NCBI GenBank assembly: GCA_022410635.1
Contig: JAJVDF010000489.1
Span: 859,276-923,275 of the forward strand
Source: Tretioscincus oriximinensis
Taxonomy: Eukaryota > Chordata > Lepidosauria > Squamata > Gymnophthalmidae
Direction of reading: 5' to 3'
Length of the DNA: 64,000 nucleotides
Made by a program: the position numbers and the translations under genes. How positions within the stretch are numbered: position 1 is the stretch's first letter; the number at the start of each line of letters is the position of its first letter. A model generated the notes under the pieces. That model made no database searches. It was given only the letters and a program-made list of their open reading frames with translations, and was not told the origin of the DNA. Shown one piece after another: positions 56,006 through 64,000 of this stretch.

Positions 56006-56041
<36 letters not shown>
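55771..56041 (+). mobile_element. tRNA-derived SINE (family 1), full length
   Basis: The A box tagtggttagag is at 55778-55789 and the B box ggttcgattcc at 55817-55827, the internal RNA polymerase III promoter. The body has gaccttgggccaatcacag and ctccacagggtgtctgttgt. The 3' end tgccctgagactttcaggta, tagggtaggatacaaatg and (TAAA)n copies the L2 LINE tail at 58100-58167, which explains its mobilisation by L2 machinery. Confidence 0.9.
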
Positions 56042-56042
<1 letters not shown>

Positions 56043-56044
<2 letters not shown>

Positions 56045-56640
56045 GAACATAAAAGGAGCCCTCCTGAATTCGTACGGGGCCCATCTAGACCAGTATTCTG
56101 TCTCACACAGTGGCCCACCAACTGCACCGGGCAGACTGGAACAGAAGAAGGCAAAATCTTCAACTATTCTCAAAGCCCTGCAGATGGCATTTCACGAATA
56201 CTGCCTTTTACTCCATCTCGGAGGCAGTATCAAGACATCCATTTGGTTTCCCCAAAAATAAGATGTCCCCTGAAAATAAGATGTAGTAGATGTTTTGCTG
56301 AATTGCTAAATATAAGGCAACCTCTGAAAGTAAGACATAGCAAAGTTTTTATTTCTGATGAGNTCCCCCTGGTGGCTGGAAACTGAAATATTATTCTTTT
56401 TTTTTGTTCAACAATAAATGTGAATTCTTCATGGAAAAATAAAACGCCCCCTGAAAATAAGACATAGCACATCTTTGGGAGCAAAAATTAATATAAGACA
56501 CTGTCTTATTTTCAGATAAACATGGTAGTAGCTGTTTATACCCTTGGCTTCCATGAACATCTTTACGTTATCCAGGATGCTAGCTACTACCACCTCTCCT
56601 GNANGTAANTTCCATAGACCAATGATTGTGAGTTTTCCTT
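56043..56640 (-). mobile_element. CR1-like LINE 3' UTR, minus strand, interrupted
   Basis: aagaacataaaaggagccct, cccatctagaccagtattct, cacacagtggcccaccaact and ctccatctcggaggcagtat match the family. The part at 56520-56640 (gtttatacccttggcttcca, taccacctctcctg) continues it after the MITE at 56249-56528. It abuts the (TAAA)n tail of the SINE. Confidence 0.8.
56249..56528. mobile_element. Non-autonomous DNA element, family C, copy 1
   Basis: Termini ggtttccccaaaaataagat and (reverse complement) catgtttatctgaaaataag are inverted repeats. The interior is crowded with aaaataagac/aaaataagatg words in both halves and has tttttttgttcaacaataaa and ttcttcatggaaaaat. It splits a CR1-like LINE, which fixes its limits. 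Superfamily not determined. Confidence 0.7.
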
Positions 56641-57035
56641 AGATGAGGCTGAAACATCCCAGCTTGCCCCCCCTCCCCCTTCTTCTCCCCAGCATCAGAC
56701 TCAATTATTTAAGGGCTGCTCAAAATGCAGACTGACATTGGGAAACAAACACTGTCNTGGTGTGCGTCTTGTGTTTCCTGTATCTAAATTGTTTGGCTTA
56801 TTTCTGAACTACGACTGTTACTGACTTCATTATCTCTCTCCTGCCCTCGTGATTACTGGACTGTGTATTTTAGATTGTGTTGTGCTGATTGTGCTCGTGT
56901 ACAGGACAGGCAATTACTCTAGCTGTGAATGGACAGAAGGCAAACCTCTGCTTTTCGTGGCAGTAACCCAACACCTTGGCAACTGTCAACTTCAGCCAGG
57001 CTGTGATCTGAGTAAGGCAGCAGACGTTTGTGCAT

Positions 57036-58167
57036 CCCTGGAACACAACACCCTGTTGGTTCTCCTGGACCTCTCAGTGGCTTTTCATACCATTGACCAT
57101 GGTATCCTCTTGGAGAGGCTAAAGGATTTAGGAGTTGGCAGCACAGCATTGCAGTGGTTCTGCTACCTGCAAGGCTGCTTCCAGAGAATGGGTGGGGGGG
57201 AGTCTTGCTCGATACCCTGGAAGCTCACTTGTGCTGTTCCTCAGGGTTCAGTTCTCTCCCACATGCTTTTTAACATGTATATAAAGCCATTGGCAGCATC
57301 AGGAGATTTGGAATGAAATGTCATCAATATGCAGATATCTCTTTCACTCTGTTCCATCTGAATCAGNAGAGGCGGTTGAAGTGCTTGACAGGTGCCTGAG
57401 GACTGGATGGGGGGGGGGCAATAAATTGGAGCTGAATCCAGACAAGATGGAGGTAGTGTGTGTCACTTCACCTCGAGTCCATGAAATGGAGAGGCATCCT
57501 ATCCTCGACAGGATTCATTTGCCCTATAACGGACAGGTGCAAAACCTGAGGGGGCTTCTGGATCCTTTGTTGACACTTGAAGATCAGGTGGAGGTGACCA
57601 GGAGCACCTACCTTCCGCTATGTCTGGTCAGAAGCTGTAGCTGGTGCAAAACACAACCTCTAGACTGCTGGCCGGAACAACTGGCCGGATGCATATCATG
57701 CCGGTCTTGAACTAGCTGCACTGGTCGCCAATTTGCTACTGAACCCTATTCAAGGTATTAACACTAACCTTTAAAGCCTTACATAATTTGGGCCCCAAAT
57801 ATCTAAAGGAACGCCTCCCATATCAACCTGCCTGTGCCTTAAGATCTGCAGGGGAGGCCCTACTGATTGTACCACCTCCCTCAGGGGCAGAGAGGGTAGG
57901 AACTTGGGATAGGGTCTTCTCTGTGGCAGCCCACAGACTACGGAATAGTCTCCCCCTCGAGGTGCATTAATCACAATCTTTATGCGCATTCAGAAAATGT
58001 TTGAATATGCACCTCTTTGGCTTGGCATTTGGCTGAGAAAACTGACCATCCCTACTTTTAGATGCTGCTGTTTTAAATATATTAATACATTTTAATTTGT
58101 TACTGTAAACTGCCCTGAGACCTTCGGGTATAGGGCGGTATAGAAATAAATAAATAAATAAAGGATN
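57036..58167 (+). mobile_element. L2 LINE, downstream segment (part 2) with 3' tail
   Basis: Continuation of 55005-55748 through the end of the reverse transcriptase to the 3' UTR (aactgccctgagaccttcgg, tatagggcggtatagaaa) and (TAAA)n tail at about 58167. Confidence 0.9.
57046..57970 (+). pseudogene. L2 reverse transcriptase core and carboxy end, decayed
   Basis: The first frame reads L-L-V-L-L-D-L-S-V-A-F-H-T-I-D (motif A, with the last Asp replaced by His) and A-V-P-Q-G-S-V-L (motif B). Motif C has become Y-A-D-I through a small deletion, so one catalytic Asp is lost. After a frameshift N-K-L-E-L-N-P-D-K-M-E follows. About 120-150 bases between the L-C-L-V-R and Q-N-A-A segments are deleted. 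The carboxy end carries a TGA at the same codon as the copy at 2085-3463. Confidence 0.85.
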
Positions 58168-59639
58168 TATAGAGCTGAGGATTATTTCCATAAGGAATAA
58201 AAGAGGACAACCCATTTAGAGCTGGCTGTTTTTAAGTGATTGCAAAAGAAGCTGACTTGNACCTGTATCCCAATAATTTGTAATTTGTGAAAGGTCTGTT
58301 TAAATGTTTTAGATCCCAAAAGTTTGCTGGAATTCCAAGTGGGTGAAAGAAATCACTGAAGAGGTTCATTAATGTGCCAAAGAATATATTTATTTTACAG
58401 TGGGTTGTGCAGGGACCATATGTGAACTATATTTATTATTAACAAGTAAAATGTTCAAAAGCCTTTCCTACACCTCTCGAGGAAGACATAGATTTTCCTT
58501 TGGCATAAGATTTCAAAATGCTGCTTCAACAGTCACTATAGCTGTTTGTATCTTTCATCTTTTCCAACCATAGCAATGATTTATGGTCAGCTACAACAGT
58601 ACATTTTCATCCCCATAGATAAGGCTATGGCTTGCCTATACCACTGTGTATGTCTCTTTCTTAATGGCACTATATTTCTGTTCATAGGTAACAGCTTTTT
58701 TGATAGGGAAATAACAAAGGATGTTCCCCATAATCATATTCCTGTACAAATGCTGCTCTCAATCCCACATCACTTGCATCCACATAAAATATAAAACATA
58801 CATCATAATTAAGTCCTTTCAATACAGATTGGTTATATAAAGAAGTATTGCTATGAATGTTTCTTAGCGACAATAGTAGATTGTTTGGGGTGGGGTTCAT
58901 TATTCTGCACTAAAGCAAACATGCCTGGATACTGCAAACCATTATGTTTAAGAGAAAGTTTAAAATGTGCATGAACTTAAAATCCTGGTCCAATTCATAA
59001 CCAATTCAAACTGGGCATGGGTTGGACTGTTGGATTTAGATTATAGAATCAGCTGAATAGTCAATTTATCTTTTGTTGTTGAAACCTTCCTGAAATGTAC
59101 CACAGTCTTCTGCATTGTCCTTCACCTTCTCCAAACTTCACCCATAGTGTTGGCATAAGCCGGGGAAGTGATGATGTCAAGATATGAGGGAGTTTAGTCT
59201 GGTATCAGACTCCTCAACTCTCCTAATTCATTTCAAACAGGTTCTAAGTGGAACCTGTTTCATACATCCTTGAGATATTCTGGAATTAGAATGACAAAAA
59301 AAACCCAGCTGTGTTGGTGACAAGAGCAGTTTGCAGAAGAGAACTGCGATATTTTAATGGAGGCTTTTAACAGAGACATGNAGTTGGTTGACAGTCCAAC
59401 CATAGCAGAACCCATGTGACACAGCAATGGTACAATGAGATGTTCTGAAGAAAAAATATGATCATGGGTTAATGCACCATCATGTCATAGCAAGATCTGA
59501 GGAGTCATATGAGTAAAGGTTTCAAAAGAAAAGAAAAATCTTGTGAAGGAAAAAACACACAAAGCAAACCCTAGCATTTCTTCTTTACTCTGTTAGCTAG
59601 AGGAAAAAACACTGATCTAGGTTTTGAAATATTACTTTG
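58168..59639. other. Non-coding, nothing recognised
   Basis: AT-rich unassigned sequence. A small perfect hairpin aacaggttctaagtggaacctgtt-type lies at about 59237-59260. Confidence 0.5.
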
Positions 59640-60110
59640 TAATTTTCCAGCATTTTCAGAGACTAAATTGCAAATTATGATGTGTCAAGTTATTATTTGT
59701 ATTGATTTTTGATTGACTGTTAGGTTTTTCATTTAAGCCAATGCAACATGTGCTTATTTTAATTTCTTGGGAAACCATTTGCTTTCACAGCAAGAAAAGT
59801 TATTTTCTAAGTTTTCATCCCTCTGGCAAAAAATATTCACATGCCAGTAATTAATCTTGGTGATTTGAATTGTTGCTGAAAATCTGTTCAGTGTATGCTT
59901 ATTGCAGGCTCATCCAAATACAGTTTTACAGAGACAAAATACTGCACTGAAATGAATCCATTATGAATCCTGATTTCATCTGACCTAGGAACCAGATGGC
60001 TTGATGTTACTTTTTCATGCTGATATAATACCTTCCTGCATAGCTGCTGGTTAAATTAAATTAGCTTTCAAAGAGCCTAGCTTTTTGGCAGTTTATGGTT
60101 CACTCATTTC
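59640..60110. promoter_or_regulatory. Candidate conserved non-coding element (weak)
   Basis: Repeat-free with gattgactgttaggttttt, atgccagtaattaatcttgg, gatttgaattgttgctg and gttaaattaaattagctttc. No coding frame. Texture-based call only. Confidence 0.25.
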
Positions 60111-61109
60111 TCTTCCAAAGATATGGTCAAGTCTGGGTCAGTCTGAACTCCAAATAAAAAGAGGCTTTTCAAAAAGGGCAGCAAGATAATGTAGCTCACC
60201 TTTGACCTGAGTTGTCTTCTGGAATGCCAAGAGATTTTATGTAATAACAGAATTCTTGAATGCTGCAGTTATCAGTCTAGCAGAAAGATGGGGAATAGAA
60301 AATATAGAGCTGATTCTATACTCATTCATTTTTAGCTGTAAGGACAGGCAACAAATAGATTTCAAACTGGTTTATTTTCAAGTATGGAGATTTTGGATGA
60401 ATTTCAAAAGTGTAAGCTCCGTGTCCAAGTCATTCTATATCCAAGAATCCATCACCCTCACACACCCTAAACCCAGAGTAAGATATGCCTGTTTCACACT
60501 GAGAGACAATGGGTCACAGCCACCTGCATTTTGGATGGCTAGCCTTGCCTCAGTCCAGGTGCAGATTTCAAAATTGAGATGGAGATCTATCAGTGGAGAA
60601 GGATAAAACAACATTTTGCACATTTCTCTGAGGACCAAGATTGGAGGGAAAAAGTAATTGAGATTACTGGGAAACATCCTCATATCTGTTAGTATCAAGA
60701 GAGGAACGCTCACTTAAAGCATCTTGAGCAAGTAGGAGGTCGTTAATCCTTTGCTGATTAGGAGTTTTCTTAAACTATTTTTTGTTCCTCACAATGTTAA
60801 TTTACACAGAGAAAGATTTTTAAAAAACATTAAAAATTGACTGAGTCAGGGAACAGATACTCATATAGTTAAGATTACTAGATCACAAATAGTAATGTTT
60901 AAATTTTTACATATACTTCTCCCTTCATAAACCCTCCCCGCTCCCTCTACTTCCATAATATGGGGAATTACAATTCAAATTTTATTATTAATCATAGTTT
61001 TGCTACATCACTCCTCACTCTACATAGGATATAATTTTTACTGCTATCAATTTGTGTTAACAGTCCAGGATTTTTCCATATATTTTTTGGATTATTGATT
61101 AATAAATTT
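60111..61109. other. Non-coding, nothing recognised
   Basis: Unassigned. A 116-codon frame at 60256-60606 shows no domain features. Confidence 0.45.
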
Positions 61110-61336
61110 TAGACAAAAAGAGAGGTGGAGATGAATGGTGGATAATGATTAAAGGGATTTTGAAAAATGAAAAGGTTACATTGATCTCATTTTATGAAAC
61201 AATATTAGTCAGAAGATATATATTAAAAGATTTTTTAAAGAAAATTGATAATTATATAGAAGGAAACTTGATTTTAGCAGGGNTTTTAATATTGAAGTAA
61301 ATAGAACAAGGCAAAGAAATTTTTTTTAATATAGAT

Positions 61337-61723
61337 TAGGGTTGCCATATGGCAACCCAAAACCGGGACAGGGGTAGGGTGGGGGGTGCGTGCACGCGCG
61401 TGCATGCACATACGCACACTTGTAGCGAGACAGGCAGAACCTCTTTCCTGCCTGTCTTACAAGCATCCGTGCGCATGCGTGGATGTGCGCAGCTGCTCCG
61501 GGGGGGGTGGGGGGGGGTTGGGGGGGGGAGCAGGGGGGTTAGCGGCGGGNNNNNNNNNNNNNNNNNNNNNNNNNNNNNNNNNNNNNAGGGTTTAGCGGCG
61601 GCGGGGGGTAGTGGCGGCACTCAACCCAGGATTTCTAACTATTTTTGCGAAAACCAGACGGGACAGCAAAATTGTCCCCAAAATCAGGACTGTCCCGGTT
61701 TACCGGGACGTATGGCAACCCTA
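61337..61723. mobile_element. Foldback hAT-type element, copy 2 (contains N gap)
   Basis: It begins tagggttgccatatggcaac and ends tatggcaaccctaa-style with ggcaacccta. Flanking octamers atatagat (61329-61336) and acatagat (61724-61731) differ by one base. It shares the gagacaggcagaacctcttt hairpin and the aaaaccgggac/gtcccggttt inner ends with 19023-19593. A G-rich stretch and 37 Ns (61550-61586) replace the middle, so the true length is unknown. Confidence 0.85.
61550..61586. other. Assembly gap of 37 N
   Basis: The gap sits between G-rich stretches (ggggggggtgggggggggtt-like and gcggcggcggggggt) within the foldback element, a place where polymerases and assemblers usually fail. Confidence 1.
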
Positions 61724-62025
61724 ACATAGATGTACTTGGGTGGGTCCATGTTTCTCAGCAAAATACATATAACTTGGAACATACAGTTGTAAAGATTATA
61801 TTTTGGCAAAAAGACAAATAATATCCAGGTAAAGGAGGCAAAAGCTTTAGGGATATGGGTATCTGATCATGCACCATTAAAAATCATATTACAATTAACT
61901 GGAGAGGAGAGAGAAAAGACATGGAGATATAACCTGATTATAAATCAAAATGGGACGGAGAAAGAAAAATTGAGTAATAGAAGGGTGTCAAAAGAAATAG
62001 TCTGGGAAGCTTGTAAAGCAGTCTG

Positions 62026-63264
62026 AGGAGGTCAGTGTTTTCCACAAGACTAATCACTGTAATCTTCAAATTACACTTGAATTTATTAATTTGGTAAATT
62101 CATATATCACTTTATACCAAAAAGCCTCAAAATTGGAGGGAAAAAAACTTCCCACAAATCAGTAAAAGTTCAGTAAAGGTAGAATCCAGGAGGCTGTGTG
62201 CACACAACAAGAGAAACCGATTGCAGTTCTGCTGGGATTTTTTGGGGATATGCTTACTCTGGAATCCCTGTGGAGCTGGTGAGCTGGTGTAATGACAGTT
62301 TTGCAAGCATTTTTGTGGATGCATGGTGAAACCTACAAAACCTCAATTAACACATATGGCTGGGCAGCAAAGATGTACTTTCTCAAAAACAATTTTAATG
62401 AATTCTAATAATGGTATTAACCATATAAAAGTTATCTGAAAAAAGCAANACAGCAGTGCTACATCTTTAAGTATATCGATGTATATAAACTGCACCTGCT
62501 GAAATTTCCTCTTTGACATATTTATTAGTAATACAGCAATGATGTCCTGCTTTTTTCTAGTAACACTAGCTATGCACACTGATATGGATTACTTAAGAAT
62601 ATATACCGTATGTACAGTATTTTATATGAGAAAACTGAAGAATAGATATTATATATACATGTAAACTACAGATTACAATTGGCCAACAAAAAGGAATTTA
62701 CTTCTTTGGATCACACCATCACATTCATCCAAAAACACTTCTACTGCCTTAAAGGTATACTAATATGTTTTTGTAGTATATCATTTTTGCACATTCTTAT
62801 GATTGTGATCAGCAAATCTCTTGGTTTCTACATTTTAAATTTCCCTTCCAATAACAGATGGCTTTCTGTGAATAAACAGCAAATTCTGTACAACTAGACA
62901 GCAAAGCAAATTCATGCTCCAGATCCAATTTATTCCTCCCTCGTGTTACAAGGGAGTTATTAAAAATAGATCTACAATATCAGATAGTGCTAAGCTNCAA
63001 GAGACAAAGAAAGAAAGAAGGAAGATGTTGGTGGAAAAACATAAACATTGTAGGCATTTTATACAATCTTTTTTTCCCTGGAAAAAAAGATATTTGGTAG
63101 AATTAATTTAGTCTGTCCATCTCTTACTGTCCTATCCACTGCCCCACACATTTGAAAAGATGGACAATTTCATATCAGTTTCTTTTTTCCTCTTCTTGTT
63201 TTAGTTAAAGCATTGTGGATGCTTTTTTCAGGTTATATATTGACTGGTGACTGGTTTGGTACAC
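62026..63264. other. Non-coding, nothing recognised
   Basis: AT-rich unassigned sequence without recognisable genes or repeats. Confidence 0.5.
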
Positions 63265-63660
63265 AAAACCATGGACTATGTAGCAATTTATATCCCACCG
63301 TTCACTACAAGTCCCAAAGTAAATAATAGTAAAAGATAAAAGGTACGAAGTATTAAACATATTTAAAATACAACTCCACATACACATAAAATAAATGTGT
63401 ATTTTAAAACACATTTAAAATAGATGGACTCCCATTCACACACACATCCCAGCAAGACAAATACGAAGGGGGAGATCCGGATAAAGAAATAAATCTTAAC
63501 CAACTACCAAAGATTATATAATGTTGATACCTGACAAATTTCCAGAGGAGGCTTTTCCAGAGTCTCAGGTCCACCACAGAAAATGCTCCCCTGCATGTCC
63601 CTACCTCTTCCATTCCTGAAAGTGGAGGAAATATAAGACCTTCTTCCTGTGACATCAATG
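63265..63660 (-). mobile_element. LINE 3' UTR, minus strand
   Basis: tttatatcccaccgttcact, acaagtcccaaagtaaataa and tagtaaaagataaaaggtac correspond word by word to 31880-31960. Further in, cagaggaggcttttccagag, ctcaggtccaccacagaaaa and tgctcccctgcatgtccct recall the reptile L2-like 3' UTR region (gaga...gccctttc...). No frame survives. Confidence 0.55.
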
Positions 63661-63807
63661 CATGAACAGGTTTTTTTTTTTGAGAGAAGGCTATAACACA
63701 ATTGGCTTGAAATTTTTTAAAAAAGATGTTTAGATTTTCTCAAGATCCTAGAATTGGACCAGTCAAACTGCTTCCACACATACAGGTTGTATAGAAATAC
63801 AAATAAA

Positions 63808-64000
63808 TATCCTGTTTCCCTCAAAATAAGACCTAGCATGATTTTTCAGGATTTTTGAGGATACTTGAAATATAAGTCCTATTCCAAAAACAGCCCCTAG
63901 TTACAGTTCATTAAAAAATCAGTTGCTTTTTTGTTCAGGAATAAATGTAGCTTGTATTCATGGAAAAATAAGACATTCCCTGAAATAAGCCCTAATGCAT
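63808..64000. mobile_element. Non-autonomous DNA element, family C, copy 2, cut by window end
   Basis: cctgtttccctcaaaataag at the start and ttttttgttcaggaataaat, ttcatggaaaaataagacat near the end match family C at 56249-56528. The right terminus lies beyond the window. Confidence 0.65.

Larger units (their letters stand above)
55749..57027. mobile_element. Nested insertion stack inside an L2 LINE
   Basis: The two halves of the L2 are separated by 1279 bases flanked by the octamer gtgcatcc at 55741-55748 and 57028-57035, a probable target duplication. Inside are a SINE, a CR1-like fragment, a MITE inside that fragment, and 56641-57027 of unknown, LTR-like sequence (tgtcaggaccagtcctgctg at the left end could be an LTR start). 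Confidence 0.55.
61110..62025 (+). pseudogene. L1 ORF2 endonuclease domain fragment, split by a hAT element
   Basis: The L1 endonuclease nicks target DNA to prime reverse transcription. Before the insertion one frame reads M-I-K-G-I-L-K-N-E-K-V-T-L-I-S-F-Y and L-K-D-F-L-K-K-I-D-N-Y-I, then L-I-L-A-G-x with a gap, equal to the G-G-D-F-N catalytic motif (an N and an indel fall here). After the insertion it reads G-I-S-D-H-A-P-L-K-I, the S-D-H-x-P catalytic motif, and K-T-W-R-Y-N-L-I. Both ends are truncated, stops occur, and no reverse transcriptase follows. The second copy of the foldback hAT element interrupts it at 61337-61723. Confidence 0.8.

Noticed and set aside
61336..61729. 126-codon frame across the N gap
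   Set aside because: It lies wholly within the foldback hAT element and spans 37 Ns.
60840..62025. Twin-primed L1 with an inverted 3' segment left of the endonuclease fragment
   Set aside because: The left segment is only T/A-rich and could not be matched to the L1 3' end seen at 7800-7936.

Overview
The window reads as AT-rich, gene-poor nuclear DNA of a squamate reptile (lizard or snake). I infer this from the mix of mobile elements: decayed L2-clade, CR1-type, L1 and RTE/BovB LINEs, tRNA-derived SINEs sharing an L2-type tail, hAT and Tc1-like DNA transposons, LTR pieces, and a short repeat resembling Penelope-like insertions. No exon of a host protein gene could be recognised on either strand. 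Every recognisable coding stretch belongs to a transposable element, and all are truncated, frameshifted or stop-containing. Isolated single Ns occur every few hundred bases, with one 37-base N run at 61550-61586.

Layout. 1-1214 is the ORF1 part of an L1 on the minus strand, running off the left edge into ORF2. 2085-3463 holds the longest L2 reverse transcriptase remnant. 7000-7936 is the 3' end of another L1. 8.5-23 kb carries LINE tails, palindromic MITEs, an inverted Penelope-like insertion (11967-12170), a foldback hAT element with a perfect 8-bp target duplication (19023-19593), a BovB 3' end, a third L2 and an LTR-like block. 26-36 kb has two long polypurine tracts, two SINEs with triplet-repeat tails, CR1 and LINE tails. 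36.8-46 kb has three copies of one palindromic MITE and a solo-LTR-like element (41553-42108). 49.7-50.5 kb is the 5' half of a fish-type Tc1 transposon. 55.0-58.2 kb is an L2 split by a nested stack of at least three younger insertions. 61.1-62.0 kb is an L1 endonuclease fragment split by a second copy of the foldback hAT element.

Between the repeats lie several blocks of repeat-free sequence, rich in homeodomain-, TCF/LEF- and SOX-like words, that look like conserved non-coding elements (best at 37560-38430, 42150-42600, 48950-49255, 51480-51990, 27170-28080). Together with the absence of exons this suggests a gene desert or long intron near a developmental regulator. That is inference and needs a cross-species alignment.

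No new enzyme system is visible. The most novel-looking signals are a repeat family whose copies keep a hammerhead-like stem (12048, 35103, 43876) and the three-hairpin foldback hAT family.
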